Positions 25,549 through 26,308 of a stretch of 26,308 nt of DNA are shown here, in pieces. The notes beneath the pieces are model-generated. The model saw only the letters and a program-made list of their open reading frames with translations. It was not told the DNA's origin and made no database searches. This DNA comes from Chromera velia. Taxonomy: Eukaryota; Sar; Chromeraceae. The DNA lies in contig JAHBMJ010000505.1 of the NCBI GenBank assembly GCA_018398765.1, forward strand, positions 20,229 to 46,536. The letters are read 5' to 3'. Positions within the stretch are counted from its first letter, which is position 1, and every line of letters begins with the position of its first letter. A program made the translations under genes and the position numbers.

Positions 25549-25905
25549 CACAGACAGCAGTACATCCAACTGCACATGCGGTGTCACCCCTTCTCCCCAC
25601 ACGCAGTATTCCATGGGCACTCTCACCGCCTCCCCTGCTTTGTCTGCAAAGGCCAGCGTGCAGCTTCGAGAGTCACGGCTCCAGTTCCTCATTGGACGTG
25701 AGCACCAAAACTCAGCAGAAGGAGACGATGAAGAGGACGAGGAGCTCTCGAAGGATTCCAAAAGAAGTTTACATGCACGACCAAAACAGTAGGCAAAGCC
25801 CTCTGAGGAAGTAGACCGAAAGCGGAGAGATGCGACTGAAGGGTTCACCGCTCCCCGGCACAAGGGAAGGAAAAGACAGCCGACAACGAAGCTTCGGGCC
25901 CTCAT
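25549..25905 (-). CDS. Exon 1 of the minus-strand gene, possible signal peptide
   Basis: From an ATG at 25905 the frame reads MRARSFVVGCLFLPLCRGA, which has the charge and hydrophobic core of a secretory signal peptide, then 100 residues with a serine run (SSSSSSSSPSAEF), a WCSRPMRNWSRDSRSC segment and PMEYCVWGEGVTPHVQLDVL before a strong donor. The 357 nt are in phase with exon 2, giving 292 residues in total. The start is not certain: the frame is open further upstream, and acceptor-like sites at CTTCCTCAG and CTTCTGCTGAG inside the exon could mean that the coding part is shorter. A secreted or endomembrane location is inference from the N-terminus. Confidence 0.5.
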
Positions 25906-25987
25906 CAAGTCGGTTCCAGTCCTGATGGTCGACAACAATGCATTGCATGTGCATGTACAGTCACCTCAAGGCTTCGAGTGCAGCGGT

Positions 25988-26290
25988 CTATGCATCGATC
26001 ATTGGTCGTAGCTGGAAGGGGTGCTTGCAGCAACGCCTCACACACTGTCCACCATCAAGTTTGAAACGGTAGCGATTCTGTTCTGCACGGTGGTGGATAC
26101 CTTCAACTGCTTCAACTAATGCATGTTCTTGAAGAGCCATGCACAGATCGAAGGTAACATGCAGAAAGGAATTAATGCAAAAAACTTGTGAAGGTGTTGT
26201 ATCGGTAGGCATGTTATATATATGCCCTGGCCCTTGAATTGTGACCAAATAGGCGTATACCACCCTGACGTACCTATAGACAAACACCTG
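25988..26290 (-). CDS. Minus-strand ORF fragment at the right edge (unrecognised)
   Basis: An open frame of about 100 codons ends at TAG (25988-25990). Its C-terminal half looks like real protein, with mixed composition and several Cys and His (CMALQEHALVEAVEGIHHRA, then FKLDGGQCVRRCCKHPF). It may be the last exon of a gene entering from the right, because an AG (GTTGGCAG) lies at its upstream end. It is upstream of the 25905 gene on the same strand, but nothing links them. No family was recognised. Confidence 0.35.
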   Translation of the reverse strand, partial: QVFVYRYVRVVYAYLVTIQGPGHIYNMPTDTTPSQVFCINSFLHVTFDLCMALQEHALVEAVEGIHHRAEQNRYRFKLDGGQCVRRCCKHPFQLRPMIDA

Positions 26291-26308
26291 CCAACATCCA
26301 CTGACTTG

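Overview
This looks like nuclear DNA from a microbial eukaryote. The genes have GT-AG introns packed with microsatellites (CT, TTTC, CTGT/GACT runs), the intergenic DNA is rich in TGCATGCA-type motifs, and degraded Ty1/copia retrotransposons and a LINE fragment lie between the genes. A chromerid or related alveolate alga (for example Chromera) is my best guess, on style alone; nothing in the window proves it.

Layout. (1) 1-2503: the 3' part of a plus-strand spliced gene (exons 249-446, 891-987, 1357-2267) ending in a charged, RD/RG-rich tail. (2) 2504-3049: AT-rich spacer. (3) 3055-6017: a small, complete-looking LTR element on the minus strand (244-bp LTRs, 5-bp target duplication AGCGG, Met-type primer site, polypurine tract) whose interior holds an unrecognised, broken coding region. 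(4) 6217-17081: a nest of retroelements. Copia-1 (298-bp LTRs) has lost everything from its primer site to the integrase zinc finger. Its 3' LTR is split by Copia-2 (9992-16924, 427-bp LTRs, target duplication ATTTC), which carries gag, protease, integrase, RT and RNase H. The end of Copia-2 pol is in turn split by a 5'-truncated LINE (15552-16354, 15-bp target duplication). Short copies of the LINE 3' end lie at 6132 and 17222. (5) 17850-19864: a two-exon gene for a 565-residue protein with an SH3-like N-terminus and repeated helical units; its last codons lie in a four-copy 92-bp minisatellite. (6) 20197-23927: mostly non-coding, with an AT-rich island. (7) 25905-23928: a minus-strand two-exon gene with a possible signal peptide, split by a 1.1-kb intron of tetranucleotide repeats, then a further minus-strand ORF near the right edge.

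Main points. The LTR pairs of Copia-1 and Copia-2 differ, by hand alignment, only by transitions and have identical lengths. The premature stops in both pol genes are all stops that one C:G to T:A change can make, and the two integrases each have a catalytic acid changed in the G to A direction. This pattern resembles repeat-induced point mutation or deamination of methylated cytosine. Copia-2 also has a well-formed candidate -1 frameshift signal at the gag-pol junction: a GGGTTTG heptamer directly before the gag stop, a 7-nt spacer and a possible H-type pseudoknot.
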